Source: Leptodontidium sp. MPI-SDFR-AT-0119 (Eukaryota > Ascomycota > Leotiomycetes > Helotiales > Leptodontidiaceae). From it: a stretch of 64,000 bases of DNA. A program made the translations under genes and the position numbers. Below the pieces are notes generated by a model. The model worked only from the letters and a program-made list of their open reading frames with translations, did no database searches and was not told the origin of the DNA. Within the stretch, counting starts at the first letter, position 1. Each line of letters starts with the position of its first letter. This document shows, piece after piece, positions 10,491 through 21,732 of this stretch. Location: the NCBI GenBank assembly GCA_020726505.1, contig JAHLEZ010000001.1:6448001-6512000 (forward strand). Direction: 5' to 3'.

Positions 10491-10737
10491 AGACTCCGAA
10501 TCTGACTCTATCGGCACCGCCAACGAAGAGAAGCGCCGTATTATAATTAAGCAGGTTATCAAGAAGCACGAGGACTCCAAAACTGAAGCTGCCCCTACCG
10601 AGGACGCTGCCACCGAAGATAAGCGTCGTATCAGAATCAAGCAGATCATCAAGAAGAATGGGGATTCTGCTTAAGCCACTACTGAGGACGCCGGCACTGA
10701 AGAGAAGCGTCGCATCCGGATCAAGCAGATCATCTAG
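10401..10737 (+). repeat. Five RIRIKQII-type peptide repeats, two frames and an internal stop
   Basis: Copies begin near 10404, 10456, 10534, 10624 and 10708. Copies 3-5 follow KR within EEKRR or EDKRR; copy 1 follows VKR, and copy 2 has lost the site (LRIRIKQII). Copies 1-4 end in KK; copy 5 stops at II with TAG 10735. Variants are RIRIKQII (1, 2, 4, 5) and RIIIKQVI (3). Acidic spacers (DEDS, TEDAATED) separate them. Copy 1 is in the signal-peptide frame; copies 2-5 are read one base over, and TAA 10672 lies between copies 4 and 5. The copy 1-2 interval (52 nt) is shorter than 3-4 (90) and 4-5 (84), consistent with a small deletion there. Confidence 0.85.
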
Positions 10738-12668
10738 ATGCACAAACAACGACTTGATCCAGATCGAGATGTGGACTTTGCTTTGCCGCTCTCCCACTCT
10801 CCCACTTTCCCCCTTTCTGTTCCATTTTTTCTTTCATCTCATTTGGTTCTTGTTTTTCTTCTATGGGTTTGTGTCTTAAGCCTGGGGCCGGATCTGGATC
10901 TGGGGGTTGGCACATATACATTCTTTAGGAATTGGATGGAGTAGGAGCACACATGCGTGTTTCGATCGATCGGGTGCTCGGCCTGGCTGTGTTTCTTAGA
11001 ATTTTAAAAAGGTGCGATAAATTTCCAATAATTGTTTCAAACGAATGAGGCAAATTTTGGTTGTTGGTATTGTATGTGAGCGAGTAAGTTTTCTTGGTTT
11101 GCCTAGTTTCTGGCTTATGATTCGGGAGACGGATGGGCGTTTGTATACAAGCATTCTAGCCTGTACCCGACCGATTTATAGTCTTATTATGGGTCTTGCA
11201 AGTGAACGATTTCTATTATATTCGGGTTGGAAGCGTTGAAATAGGACAACGTCACGAAGAGTTAATTCACCTCATGGTGGCACATGTTTCTTTACCTCGC
11301 TTAACATGTGAGCCATGATTTCGATTCGAGCGTGATACTTTCATGCGATAGATGAAAAGAGGTTTGACGATGAGATTCAAGGGGAAAATGTCACAGCTCC
11401 TGTTTTGTCTGTATGAACTTATAAGGCTATGACTGTATGATCTTATGTGCAACTTGTAATGATAATGCAAATCTTCAACTCCAACTCCATCTTAAACCTT
11501 AGAACGATCTCAAGCCATGTCAACCAACAACCAACAAACCATGACCCTTTGATACCTATATCTCTCGTCTATCCATGCTCACATTCTCATATTCCTCTCC
11601 CCGTCTGAACTAGACCAGGGTAGGTAATGCTCATTTATTATCTCAACCTCTCCTTTTTCTTTCTTTTTCACGAAGGTAAATGCTCACCTGAGGTCTGCTT
11701 AGACGTCATATATCTTTCCCCTTGCTTCTAACGCACTCTTAATAGCTAGTTCAAGTCAGCTTAATTCTCACACCCCTCACTTCCATCTCTCACCACTGGC
11801 TGTCACATTTCGGAGGATCGAACCAACAGGGCCATTGCATAATTTGAGGCTCGAAGTTTAATGAAGCTTAGCCGAGAAGTGTAAGATTGTGTCATGATAC
11901 CTGCATGTCTACTTTGGAACTTGCTGTGCATCCTGAGGAAGATCGGAGTTCTAGAACGCAAGTACCCTAGAACACTGTGGATCCCCTTTTTTTTGTGAGT
12001 AGTCCAGTATGTTACAGGGTTCGTCACTCTAGAGAACCACGCCTCTTTGAACGCTACTATTGTACACAAGACAAAGTAAAAGCAAAATGTCGAATATTAC
12101 TATCATGAAAGAGACTGGGGTGTGCTCTTGAACATGTCTCCGAAGGGCTGGCTGGCTGACCCTAGGCATCCCAACTGAACGTGCTGAGTGGTAACATGCA
12201 GCCTTTGCCCCAGCAAATACTTATGTTGGGACTTGAACAGAATTACATCGCTTTTAATGTCGTGCTGCCCACATACAACTCGAAAGAGAACATTCCTTGT
12301 GACGATGATGTTCAAGCATAGAATTCTGGCCTCATCGACTCCTGCAACCTGTCCCTACTATCAATCCAGATGGGGGAACCAACTACATTTGTTTGTGATG
12401 CCTAAATTCATTGGCAGAAACAAACGAAGTTGCGTTGGAAGTAATCTATCGATAGATAGTGAAAGAACTTGCCGACATGGAGACTTATGCAGAGAGCGTG
12501 AACTAAAATAGCAGAGGCATTTTCATTTCAAGCGAAGGCGCAAAGCGCCGAGCATAACTACAATTGCAACTCGTTCCAGTACCTCTTTCCGCCGCTTGCA
12601 TTGTCCAGCACATCGATACACTGAGCATAACCCTTCAGGGCTTACGACAGTGAATGCCTCGGAAGTCA
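10738..12668. other. Intergenic, about 1.9 kb, nothing recognised
   Basis: Contains only short ORFs without domains, a T/C-rich stretch near 10790-10865 and AT-rich sequence. A forward stretch near 12196-12318 reads MQPLPQQILMLG onward for about 40 codons but matches nothing I know and has no clear splice partners. Confidence 0.4.
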
Positions 12669-14524
12669 CTAGCCTGACTTTCCATGGGTTCCAACATTCT
12701 CAACTATGTAGACTGAAGGATGGTCATTTTTCATTTCGACGAGACTTTCGGTCAAGGTCGTAGTCTTGTGGAATCTCCAGGGTTTGATTTTGCGTTCGAA
12801 AAGTTCATCAAGCTCGGCAGTAGTGCGTCTGTGATGTAGATTAGCTTAATACTCGATCAGTCATCGCTTATAGGACGTTGATGGCTTACCCCTTAGTTTC
12901 GGGTAGCAAGAACCACATAGCCACGGTAAAAGGCGTTCCAAGACCAGTGAAAAACCAGCAGGTCTTTAAGCCCCAGTTCCATTCATTGTTATTGAGCATA
13001 TAAGGCACTAAAACACCCAGCACGATACCAGTCGGAGTGACCAATCCATTTGCGAAGCCAGCGGTGTAACTTCGAAGTCTTTGGGAAGACGTCTCGCTAA
13101 CATAGGCATATGCGGATGCACCATTGCAAATCAAGCCGATGTCTAGAGCGAGATAATTAGCAGAGCCGAGTTCAAAATATGATTTGAAACTTACTCCAGA
13201 ACACAGCGAATACGACAAGTAAATTATCTGATACCGTGCCCTTTGGCACGACCCCAAGAATTCCAACACCTACGTTACAAAACATACAGAGGGTAGTTCC
13301 GTAACATGCGATAAGACGGCGACCGGTGATGTCGGCAAGATAGACGATAACAATAGTAGCGAAAATGTTGATGCCACTGGTAATGCAGGTAACCCTGAAC
13401 GGGTCCTTAATCCCGGCCTGTTGAAAGAAATATGTCCCATAGCCGAAAAATACACCTAGGCCGATGAATTGTTGTGTGAGTAAAGGCCAGGCGGAAATAA
13501 TAGTCCGGAGCCTATCACGCCCTTGGAAGATAGCGTACCACTTGACGCCTTTCTGCTCGTTTGCCTCGGCGCGTTCGTGCTCGATGTTGATAACCAAAAG
13601 ATGAATATGGTGCTCGAAGTCGAAGTCCTTCACGCCTCTATACATGAAACGAAGATTCTTTTTGGCTTGGTCGATCTTGCCGCGGCCTACACACCACGCT
13701 GGCGACTCCGGAAGAATGAGGTAAATAATGAACATGAGACCAACTTGGCCGAACTGAGTATAGATAGGGGTCAACCAATTGTTCGGATCGGTCTTAGACA
13801 TGACCTGGAGAGCGACTGGAGCGAAAAACTGGCCGGTGATCCACCAGAACATATAGATCATAATGAGGGCACCTCTTGCTCCTGTTGGGGCTATCTCGCT
13901 GATGTAGGGGGGTACGGTGGATTGCATAGCCCCAACTCCGTAGCTTCCTAGGATTTTGGAGACGAGGAAAACCTTCCAATTTCGAGATAGCACCTCGCAG
14001 ATAACGCTTGCAAGGAGTGTCACCCAAAAGAAGAACATGGCATTCTTCCGACCAAATCGATTCGATACGAAGGCGATAGATAGCTGACCGATCATCTGAA
14101 ACGTGGGCCCTACCGAACCCCAAACGCTCATCACAGACGATGCTAAAACCTTCTCGCCATCGGCGCCGATTTGAGTTCCGAATTGACGGGCAAAGCCCGG
14201 ATTGGCAATAATGTTTCCCATCAAGCTACGAGACGATCAGCCAAATGTTATCAAGGCCATCACTAAGGACTTGAAACATTTCTATACGAACCTGATTTGA
14301 TATCCTTCTGCGGCAGCACTAATAGAGGCCAGGAAGCACAGGAAGGAACATATTTTGAATTTCCAGACGGTCTGCCAAACAGACAAATTCTCATAACCAC
14401 TAAGGGCTTGACCTTGAGCCACTGCGTGGGCAGACAGGTCTTTCAGATCTCCAGAGGGTCCTTGATCGTCAACCGCACGGTCGACGGCATCAGGATGCTG
14501 CTCGTCAATCTGCGGAGATGCCAT
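12669..14524 (-). CDS. MFS sugar transporter
   Basis: A plasma-membrane sugar porter of the major facilitator superfamily. Four exons are inferred: 14524-14292, 14225-13195, 13142-12890 and 12828-12669; phases agree and give 558 aa. Diagnostic motifs: NRFGRKN in the loop after TM2, LPESPAW at the end of TM6, QQFIGLGVFFGYGTYFFQQ in TM7 and PETKGRT after TM12. The hydrophobic profile fits 12 helices, with a soluble N-terminus of about 60 residues. The N-terminal half resembles the alpha-glucoside/maltose permease group, but the substrate cannot be read from sequence. The start is the first ATG that gives a normal cytosolic tail; an upstream in-frame ATG at 14668 would add 48 atypical residues. 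The next gene on its far side encodes a GH43 glycosidase, compatible with uptake of released sugars. Confidence 0.87.
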
Positions 14525-17056
14525 GGCGACCTTTCTCGAAAGACGTTTGTTGTTCGTTTGCCGATGGAAGAAGGAAGATGAAAGAAGGGATTGTAATGCA
14601 ATGGATGCCTTGGACCGAATGCTGTTGGTCTGGATCTGGGGAAACAAGGTCTGGGGAGGAGAGTCCACCTCGTCTTATATCTACAAACTGACTGCGGAGC
14701 CTAAAAGCCAAGATGCCCATGGGGGCCAATCATTCAATCAACTGATGGTTGACAGATACCAGACGCTTGAGTGTGGATGTGGCGTAAGGAACGAGAGAGC
14801 GGGGGGCGGGGAATCATCTCACAAGAACAAGAACGAGACAAGGACAAGGACAACGGTAGTATCCGATATCAGGGCCTTGCCGGCGAGATGGAATTTTCGA
14901 ACTTTGGAATGTTGGCTGGCCTGATCTGGCCTCGTCTCGGCTACTTCACATCGCTCCTGGCCCACCCAAAATGTGCCCCGAGCCGTGTTGTGTTGTGTTG
15001 TGTTGTGTTGTTGGGCTTTCGCTTTCGCTTCCATTTCCATTTCACTTCCACTTTCGCCTACACCCCCGTAACCATAACCCCATAGTCCTTCCTTCTTTCC
15101 TTCCTTCCTTCCCCCATGGGGTCTTCGAGAGTTCGAGAGAATGGCGGGGCACGAGCCAATAAGACACGCAGACGTATCTTCCAAGCGACGCCTGGTGACA
15201 CTTTAGAGTGTAAACTATGGAGCAATTTCTTCTTGGGAGGGAGGGTTGGAGCTGAAAATGCTCATTGCCGATACCGATACCTAGGTAGTCACTAGCACGT
15301 TTGCATTTAGCCGGTGAGCCCGTTCGCGCTAGGGGCAGGGTCGATGGACGGGAGGAGGAGGAAGACCCGATTTCGTGTTCGGGGAAGAGCCGAGCGATGC
15401 AGGAAGGAACCTGGAACCGAAATGCTTTTGGCAAGCGAGGTGGCGCGGTTTGTGGACGCTCGAGGGACGAGGCACCGGGGCAGTCCCCCGACCGCTCACG
15501 CCTCGGCTCCCCTGCAAAAACTTTTAACTTGTTTTGATCAGGCTTCACCTGTATGGTATGGTATGCTTGGACTTGGTACAGCACCTGATATTTCTCCTTC
15601 TCCAGACTTCCTCAGCCACTTGCTCCCTCCAAGACCTCTCTCTAGTCATTCTCTTTGTGCTAATGCAAGGCATGTACTTCACATAGGATCAACTGCACAG
15701 GAGCACAGGAAATCAGTTGTTGCTGTCTAGTAAAGAAAAGTCCCGAAATCCTCCTCCGCGCACTACCTAGGTAGCTTTCCATCCAAGGGTACTCATCTTA
15801 TGGCGTAGACGGCTAACTAGCAACAGGAGGCATAGTCTCGGTTTTCGACTACCTGTTTGGCGGAATCATACATGGGCCAGAACTCGGGGTTCAGTCTCTT
15901 TCCAAGTCACAATCACAACGCAGATTCTTGCCAAGTACCCTTCACTTCGCAATATTGACACGAGTGTACTCCTTTTTGAAGAGTCCACGCCACTAGTGGT
16001 CCAGAAACCAGGTACTTATTTCGCTGGGCTCCGGATTACCTCAAAGAGAGACAGTAAAAGTGAATTCGCCGGGATCCAGAACTTGGATCGAGTTCGTGTC
16101 GTGGTTACATAGGATTAGAGAGGCAATTTTTGCATCACTGATCAGGGCCTGCTTCAACCTAGTTTGGGAGGCAAATTTGAGAAGACGGTGGTAGAAACAA
16201 GAATTCAGCGACACCTGTCTTGTAAAGAAGGTTGGTCTGGCTTCAAAGTCGGAGTCGACAAGTTTAGTAGTAGCGCAGAAATGTATCTCTGTTACTCGGC
16301 CCCAATTCGACTTCATGTGCATCTTTCTTTTGTGGGTATTCGGCTAATTGAGTTTTCCCCCGCTTAAGATTAGGCAAAATTCGCATTCGATATTCTCTGA
16401 CCTTACAGTATGAAGCTAGAGACATGTCTTATTGATCATGGAGACTCAAGGAAGAATTCTAAATTGTTATGAGTCGGGAAAGGGAGCATGAGTGGGGAGC
16501 AGTGGGTATGTACTGCTACAGGACAACATTATAGCACACATTAGCCTCTGTCTATATTGTTCTACAGGCACTGAATTTAGAGAAATAGAAAAATGTGATT
16601 TGCAAAATAATGTCACAGCCGTTGGTTGGCTGACCAGAGATGCAAGGTATTTCGCAAGCATGAAAGCTCGGGCCGGGACAGGTATCCTCCATCTGCAAGC
16701 CAAAAGCCCCCTTCCCCCCGATGGTAACGCCAACAGGATGCTTGGGACTGTCGGGGAAGGCCTAGTTGGAAATCGGTTACGATTAAGGCCCCCCCCCCCC
16801 CCCCCCCCCCCCCCACTTCACTAAATTTCGCTTCACTTTACGAAAGGTACATCTGCATCGCGGAACGTGCACCAGGCCCTAATTGCATGGCCACACCAGA
16901 CCAGAGGAGCGCACCAGCTCTATCTCCTTCTAATATATCCTTTCTTTCTCCTTGCTTCGAAGCCATTGCTATCCCTATTTCTATCTTCTATCACTGAAAG
17001 ACGAGGTGGCTTGCCATTTGTAAGATCTGAACAACGACACACCCACTCTCACTACC
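14525..17056. other. Intergenic, about 2.5 kb, with simple repeats
   Basis: Holds the divergent promoters of the transporter and the GH43 gene. Overlapping ORFs on both strands look like chance GC-rich frames. Visible simple sequence: a (GTGTT)n microsatellite at about 14985-15012, CTTCCTTCC runs near 15090-15110, TACCTAGGTA-type palindromes at 15278 and 15763, and a run of 26 C at 16789-16814. Confidence 0.45.
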
Positions 17057-18687
17057 ATGACGCCGCGAGACAGCAACCCCCTCATACCCGGCTTTGCCCC
17101 AGACCCCTCCATTACCTTCATCGATGGAAAGTACTTCCTAGTTACTTCTTCTTTCCACCTCTTCCCCGGCCTTCCTTTGTATATCTCCGACGATGCCATC
17201 TCTTGGAAACACTTTGGTAAGCTTCGGCTGCACATCAGACGAGGCAGGGTTCAGGTTGACAATACATATAGCGAACGCTATCAGCAGAAAGAGTCAACTA
17301 AGTCTCTCAAAATCAAGAACGCGAATTACTAGTGAAGGGGACGACAAAGACTCTCTGCTTGCCACTGGTGGACTCTACGCTCCAACCATTCGACATCGTT
17401 CAGGCACAACTTACATTGCTTGCACCAATGTCATCCACGAAGAAGGCGAAAGCAATCCCGAATTTGAGAACTTCGTTATTTCGACGACCGACGTATTTAG
17501 TGGTAACTGGAGCGACCCAGTGTATTTTGACTTCTACGGTATAGATCCCGATATCTTTTTCGATGACGACGGGCGTACGTACATTGCTGGATCCTCTTAC
17601 ACTCGCGGCCACCCATGGATCTCAAAGATTGCTATCGACTGCTTTGAGATTGATCTACAGTCTGGGACGAAGCTTACAGAGCAGAAGGAAATTTGGGAAG
17701 GCTACAGCAAACTCTTTCCTGAAGGTCCACATCTCTACAAACGTGGACCGTGGTACTACCTTTTAGTAGCTGAGGGCGGAACTACCGAGGGTCACAGAAT
17801 AACTATTTCACGGGCAGGATCTATTTGGGGACCCTTTGTATCGCACGAGAAGAACCCTCTACTAGATGTCGCCGACCCCACGGCTTACATCCAGCACACA
17901 GGTCATGGGGATTTGTTCCAGGATCTTGATGGGCAATGGCACATGGTCTGCTTGGGAGTAAGGAAAAGGCAGAACTGTTATCCCATGGGTCGCGAGACTT
18001 TCATTGCACCGGTCGTTTGGCATGAAGGGGGCTGGCCCTCAGTGGACCCGATCGTCCTTAACCCAAGTAGTCTGCCAAGGTCTACTTCGTCCGAGTCATC
18101 TGCGGGTACCCCCCTGATTTGCGATGCAGAAGCAGGCCGAGTATATATCCGAGATCCTGATCTTACACGATTTCAATTCGCCGACGCTGGGCAGAAGATT
18201 ATTATCAATCCTCTTCCAGCTTCATTTGCTGACTACACTCAACCTATCACATTCGTAGGAGCTCGTCAACGATCATTGCATAGATTGGCCAAAGTCTCAC
18301 TGAGCGAACAGAGTCTGGAATCGCTTGTCGATCTTGAAGCGGGTCTCGTGTACTATAGAGACGAGCTCAGATTTGCTCGAATCTTTTGGAAGTAGCAAGG
18401 AGTCAGCCGCCGTCTTCGAATTCGTCAATTCAGCGAGGGACTTGCGCAGTCACCATGTGTGTAAGTTGAAGATGAAGTTGGATGGGCCCGTCCGATTCCG
18501 TATCGAGTATAATGAGTCGTCTCTCGATTTCCTTTGCAGCGGCTCTGGGACCCCCTGGGAAATGATCGGTACTGTTAATACTCTGGACATCAGTGGCTCG
18601 GATTTCATTGGCCCCGTCATAGGAGTTTTCGCTTCTGCTGAGCATGGGTCTTCTCTGGCTCATTTCTCGGATTTCTTCATTGACTAG
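17057..18687 (+). pseudogene. GH43 glycosidase (beta-xylosidase/arabinofuranosidase type) with a frameshift
   Basis: Exon 1 (17057-17216) begins with NPLIPGFAPDPSI, whose Asp is the expected GH43 catalytic base; an inferred 55-nt intron (17217-17271) follows. Exon 2 has GGLYAPTIRHRSG, IDPDIFFDDDGRTYIAG (the pKa-tuning Asp) and FPEGPHLYKRGPWYY, whose Glu is the expected acid. The five-bladed catalytic domain is therefore complete. The frame closes at 18395 after RFARIF, but the expected beta-sandwich C-terminal module continues one base over, from GSSKESAAVFEF to 18687. The shift lies at TTTT (18384-18387). As written the product is 427 aa; without the shift it would be about 530, the usual length. 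It could be a true mutation or a homopolymer base-call error. No signal peptide is seen. Confidence 0.82.
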
Positions 18688-20118
18688 GCTACTTTATAGT
18701 TTGACAATCGCTGTGTTTTTTTCAGGAGAGATTTAATGGCGCGCTCGATGGGTTGATGTCACGATTTTGAGGATCACAGGGTGTTTTGGGTGGCTATGAT
18801 ATGACTCATTTTGTTGATTGCACTCTGTCACCTATCCCTCCCGGTAATAGGTAACAACTAGTCAATCGTGGTGAGACTCGATTACACAGTGCAAAGCTTT
18901 GGTTGCATTCCATGTATTTGTTCAAGTCTAAGGAGCTACTCTAAGGCGTCGAAGAGAGCTTTATATAAGAGGCTCTCATCGTGGGCTAGTCCCGAATTAG
19001 CTAGCGTCGAGTACTCCTTTTCACTCCCTACGTCCTGCAACCCCTGTTTTTGCCCGTCCTCCGTATTCACGTAGTTCCGTTGATTACGTGAATATCATTA
19101 TTCACACCATAATGAAGTAAAATATGAAGTTATACTACGGGACTTTCGCTTCACAGGGATGTCGGTTACGGAAGTGTGGAGTCCTCACCTGTAGGTACTG
19201 GGGCGAGCGTCCTGCTTTGGGTTGCAAGTCTGGGGATCGCATCGTAGAGCTTTTGACTGGACATACGGCGCTAATAACTCCATCCACTCGAGGATGACAT
19301 TTCCCAGGTCCGCTACGAGCGCCAGATACACCGCCGGGAGTCCCGGCCACTGACTACCCGGGTGCACTGGGGTGGCAAGATGGAGCAAAATTTGCAAGTA
19401 GCATTGGAACTCTCTAGACCTTCGTTGACCCAAACAATGTTAAATTCATGCTTGAAAACATTCTAGATAAGTTACAAAAATACAGTACTGATTTGACTGT
19501 TTGGCTGATGTTCTCAATTAATCAGCCGGACGAGCCCATCTTGACCTGTTACGGCGTAACTTTCATCTGTATCATTTCTCTTGCCTAGCGTTCTGATATT
19601 CCTTCAAAGTTTACATGAACCCAATCTCACTGTACCAGATCTTGAGTTCGAAGGGGGTGAAACATCCTGCTCGGCATCGCTATTGGGAAGAGCTGATTCC
19701 ACCCAACCCGGGTCCTCATCACCATCACTCTCAATCTCCCCGTGATCAACTTCCATAATGTCGTCTCGATCTTGATTAGCAGTCACATTGATCCCTTCTA
19801 GATGGACGCTCTTCAAGTGCTCAGTGCGGGAAGCACTATTGAGGAATGGCCTTTTTGCACGCGAACAACCTAGAAATGGACGGAAGATTCACTCCCTATT
19901 GCATTTATCTTCTCTCTTGCTACCTCCTATCTATCTCTCTTGCTTACGGGGTCTAGCACACAGGTAATAATTGGTCGGAGGTCGCGGAGCGTAGACAGGG
20001 GAATTCCACCCGTGATGCAAGGCTGACGAGGCTGGGGAGGTTTGTGTTTCGAGACACCCATTGGTGATCGTCACCAGATGTCGACTTCAAGCACGAGCAC
20101 GACTAGACGTGGACCCAA
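18688..20118. other. Intergenic, about 1.4 kb
   Basis: No gene recognised. A reverse-strand ORF (19816-19604) encodes an acidic, Asp/Glu/Ser-rich peptide of 70 residues without known relatives. Sequence near 19070-19110 contains short inverted ATTACGTGAAT/ATTCAC elements. Confidence 0.35.
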
Positions 20119-20171
20119 GCACGAGCACGAGCACGACCAGACGACTTGCTCGTTCGTGCTCGTGCTCGTGC
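20119..20171. repeat. Perfect 18-bp inverted repeat of (CACGAG)n
   Basis: GCACGAGCACGAGCACGA at 20119-20136 is the exact reverse complement of 20154-20171, with a 17-nt spacer. A shorter copy of the same motif lies just upstream near 20090. This could form a strong hairpin. It probably arose by inverted duplication of a hexanucleotide microsatellite. Confidence 0.85.
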
Positions 20172-20463
20172 AAAGTCGACGAGGTGCAGTCTTGACAAAT
20201 CCGTCCAAGGGAGTAATACTTAAGTCGTGCCCGTCGCTGATTGTTGACCTTATAGCTTTTTATGGCCAAATCGACTTACTGCCTACCCACAGAGATTTTG
20301 TTCGTCTCGAAAAGCTTCGATACGCCAGTCTCAACATCATTGTTCCCAGGCCAGAGAGACTCAGTTGGCTCGATTTCCCTTCTGAAACCACTTCCAAGGC
20401 ACAATTTACGACCTCGACCGGCTGGTAGCGCGGGATCGGCGGTGGCCTGACGACCACAGGAAG

Positions 20464-21035
20464 GCGATGAGACAGATGATACCGAAGAGAGTGATCAGAG
20501 TGATCAGAATTATCGGAGTGACGAGGAGACGGATGATGAAGAATCAGAGGAATATGAGGGAGAAGATGAGGATGAAGATGAGGAAGAGGAAAATATATTG
20601 GGCGATGAAGAGCAAAGTAGTGAAGTGGAATCTCACCAGAGCGGACTTCAAAGTCACCTCGCGAAAGAGCAATCCTTAGTCAACAAGCCTCCGCAGAGGG
20701 CTCCTTGAAAGAGAAATTCTCAACAGCTGGAACGCCTTCGAGAGTACAAAAGGGCCTATCAGCAGCAATGGCGCCAAAACAGAAAGGATGGGGTTTATCT
20801 GCCAATTTATGTGGACAACTTTGTCGCTCATACATTACCCCATATGACCCCCAAACCTTGGAAAGCAAAATCGTATGCTCAGGAACAAGGATATTGGCAC
20901 AAGCGACAAGCGACAAGAATCAAGAATGAAAATCAAGAAGGAAACCTGGAAACGGGAGCAATGCCGGGGAAAACAGTAACTGGCATAGTGTGGCTGGGTG
21001 GGTTGATGGGAATGTGGAATCTGTGCCGGGAATAG
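20464..21035 (+). pseudogene. Degraded ORF with a very acidic region
   Basis: One reading frame runs from about 20464 to a TAG at 21033-21035 but is cut by TGA at 20706. The first half is almost pure Asp/Glu/Ser (for example EEYEGEDEDEDEEEE). The second half reads normally as protein (RNSQQLERLREYKRAYQQQ, then DGVYLPIYVDNFVAH). A further TGA just upstream, near 20450, separates it from a proline/arginine-rich stretch in the same frame. Both TGAs stand where CGA (Arg) would fit, as expected from C-to-T mutation. No family recognised; the acidic part alone would match many unrelated proteins. Confidence 0.35.
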
Positions 21036-21732
21036 ACTTTTTTGGTGCAGGTTGGCTCTAGGATCTGAATTGTGTCGGATCCACTGTCGCTGCTATGGGA
21101 CAAGAATCGTCCAATTTGAGTAGCTGGAATGAGTGGGAAAAAGAGCCTTCCAGGAGATATGTCCCAAGGGGTATGCCGGAACCTGTGTATGAGCAGAACG
21201 ACGATTATGATCACCCACTTGGCCCAGGCGGTTGTCAGATCAACAGCGAGGACTCATCTGCTTTATGCAATACATCAAGGAGAAGGTTCATAAATCTTAG
21301 CTGTGCACCTTTTTCATACAAATCGGCCCTACATTCCAAGGAAAGCCGGCTTGAAAAAGAAGTTGGCTAAGAAATGGAATCCAACTCTTGAGGATTGACT
21401 AACGCCGGTCACACAAGACCCGCAAAGCGCCTGCAGAATGCCACGACCTGACATTTCGAAGCTTGGGTTTTAGGGTAGAATATTTGGAATCTGGATCCGT
21501 TAGCATATGGGGAGGGATCGTCCCCCCGCCAAGGGCAACGGAACGGATCCGTCAGAAGTGAAGGGAGACGATCTGCTCATCCGACATCAAAGACATTGAC
21601 TGTTATTTCTAGAAGAGGTTATGGGATATTTTGATATGGAATGGTTGGATCGGGTTGTGGATATCAGTGCTTTGATTTCTTGTTATTTCATCTTTCAACC
21701 GAAGTCAACACCACATGAAATAGGAACAGGTC
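21036..21732. other. Intergenic, nothing recognised
   Basis: About 700 bp. Small ORFs on both strands have no domain signals. AT-rich near 21600-21720. Confidence 0.4.

Noticed and set aside
14525..15730. Overlapping ORFs of 100-180 codons on both strands as genes
   Set aside because: They lie in GC-rich, low-complexity sequence with microsatellites, contradict each other in strand and show no domain.
16789..16814. Poly-C (26) and the poly-G tracts at 35044, 35134 and 53752 as functional G-quadruplex sites
   Set aside because: Long homopolymers are common intergenic noise and assembly-prone; nothing around them supports a function.
12669..18687. Secondary-metabolite or sugar-use cluster around the MFS and GH43 genes
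   Set aside because: Only two functional neighbours, a 2.5-kb gap between them, no regulator or backbone enzyme; ordinary proximity is enough.
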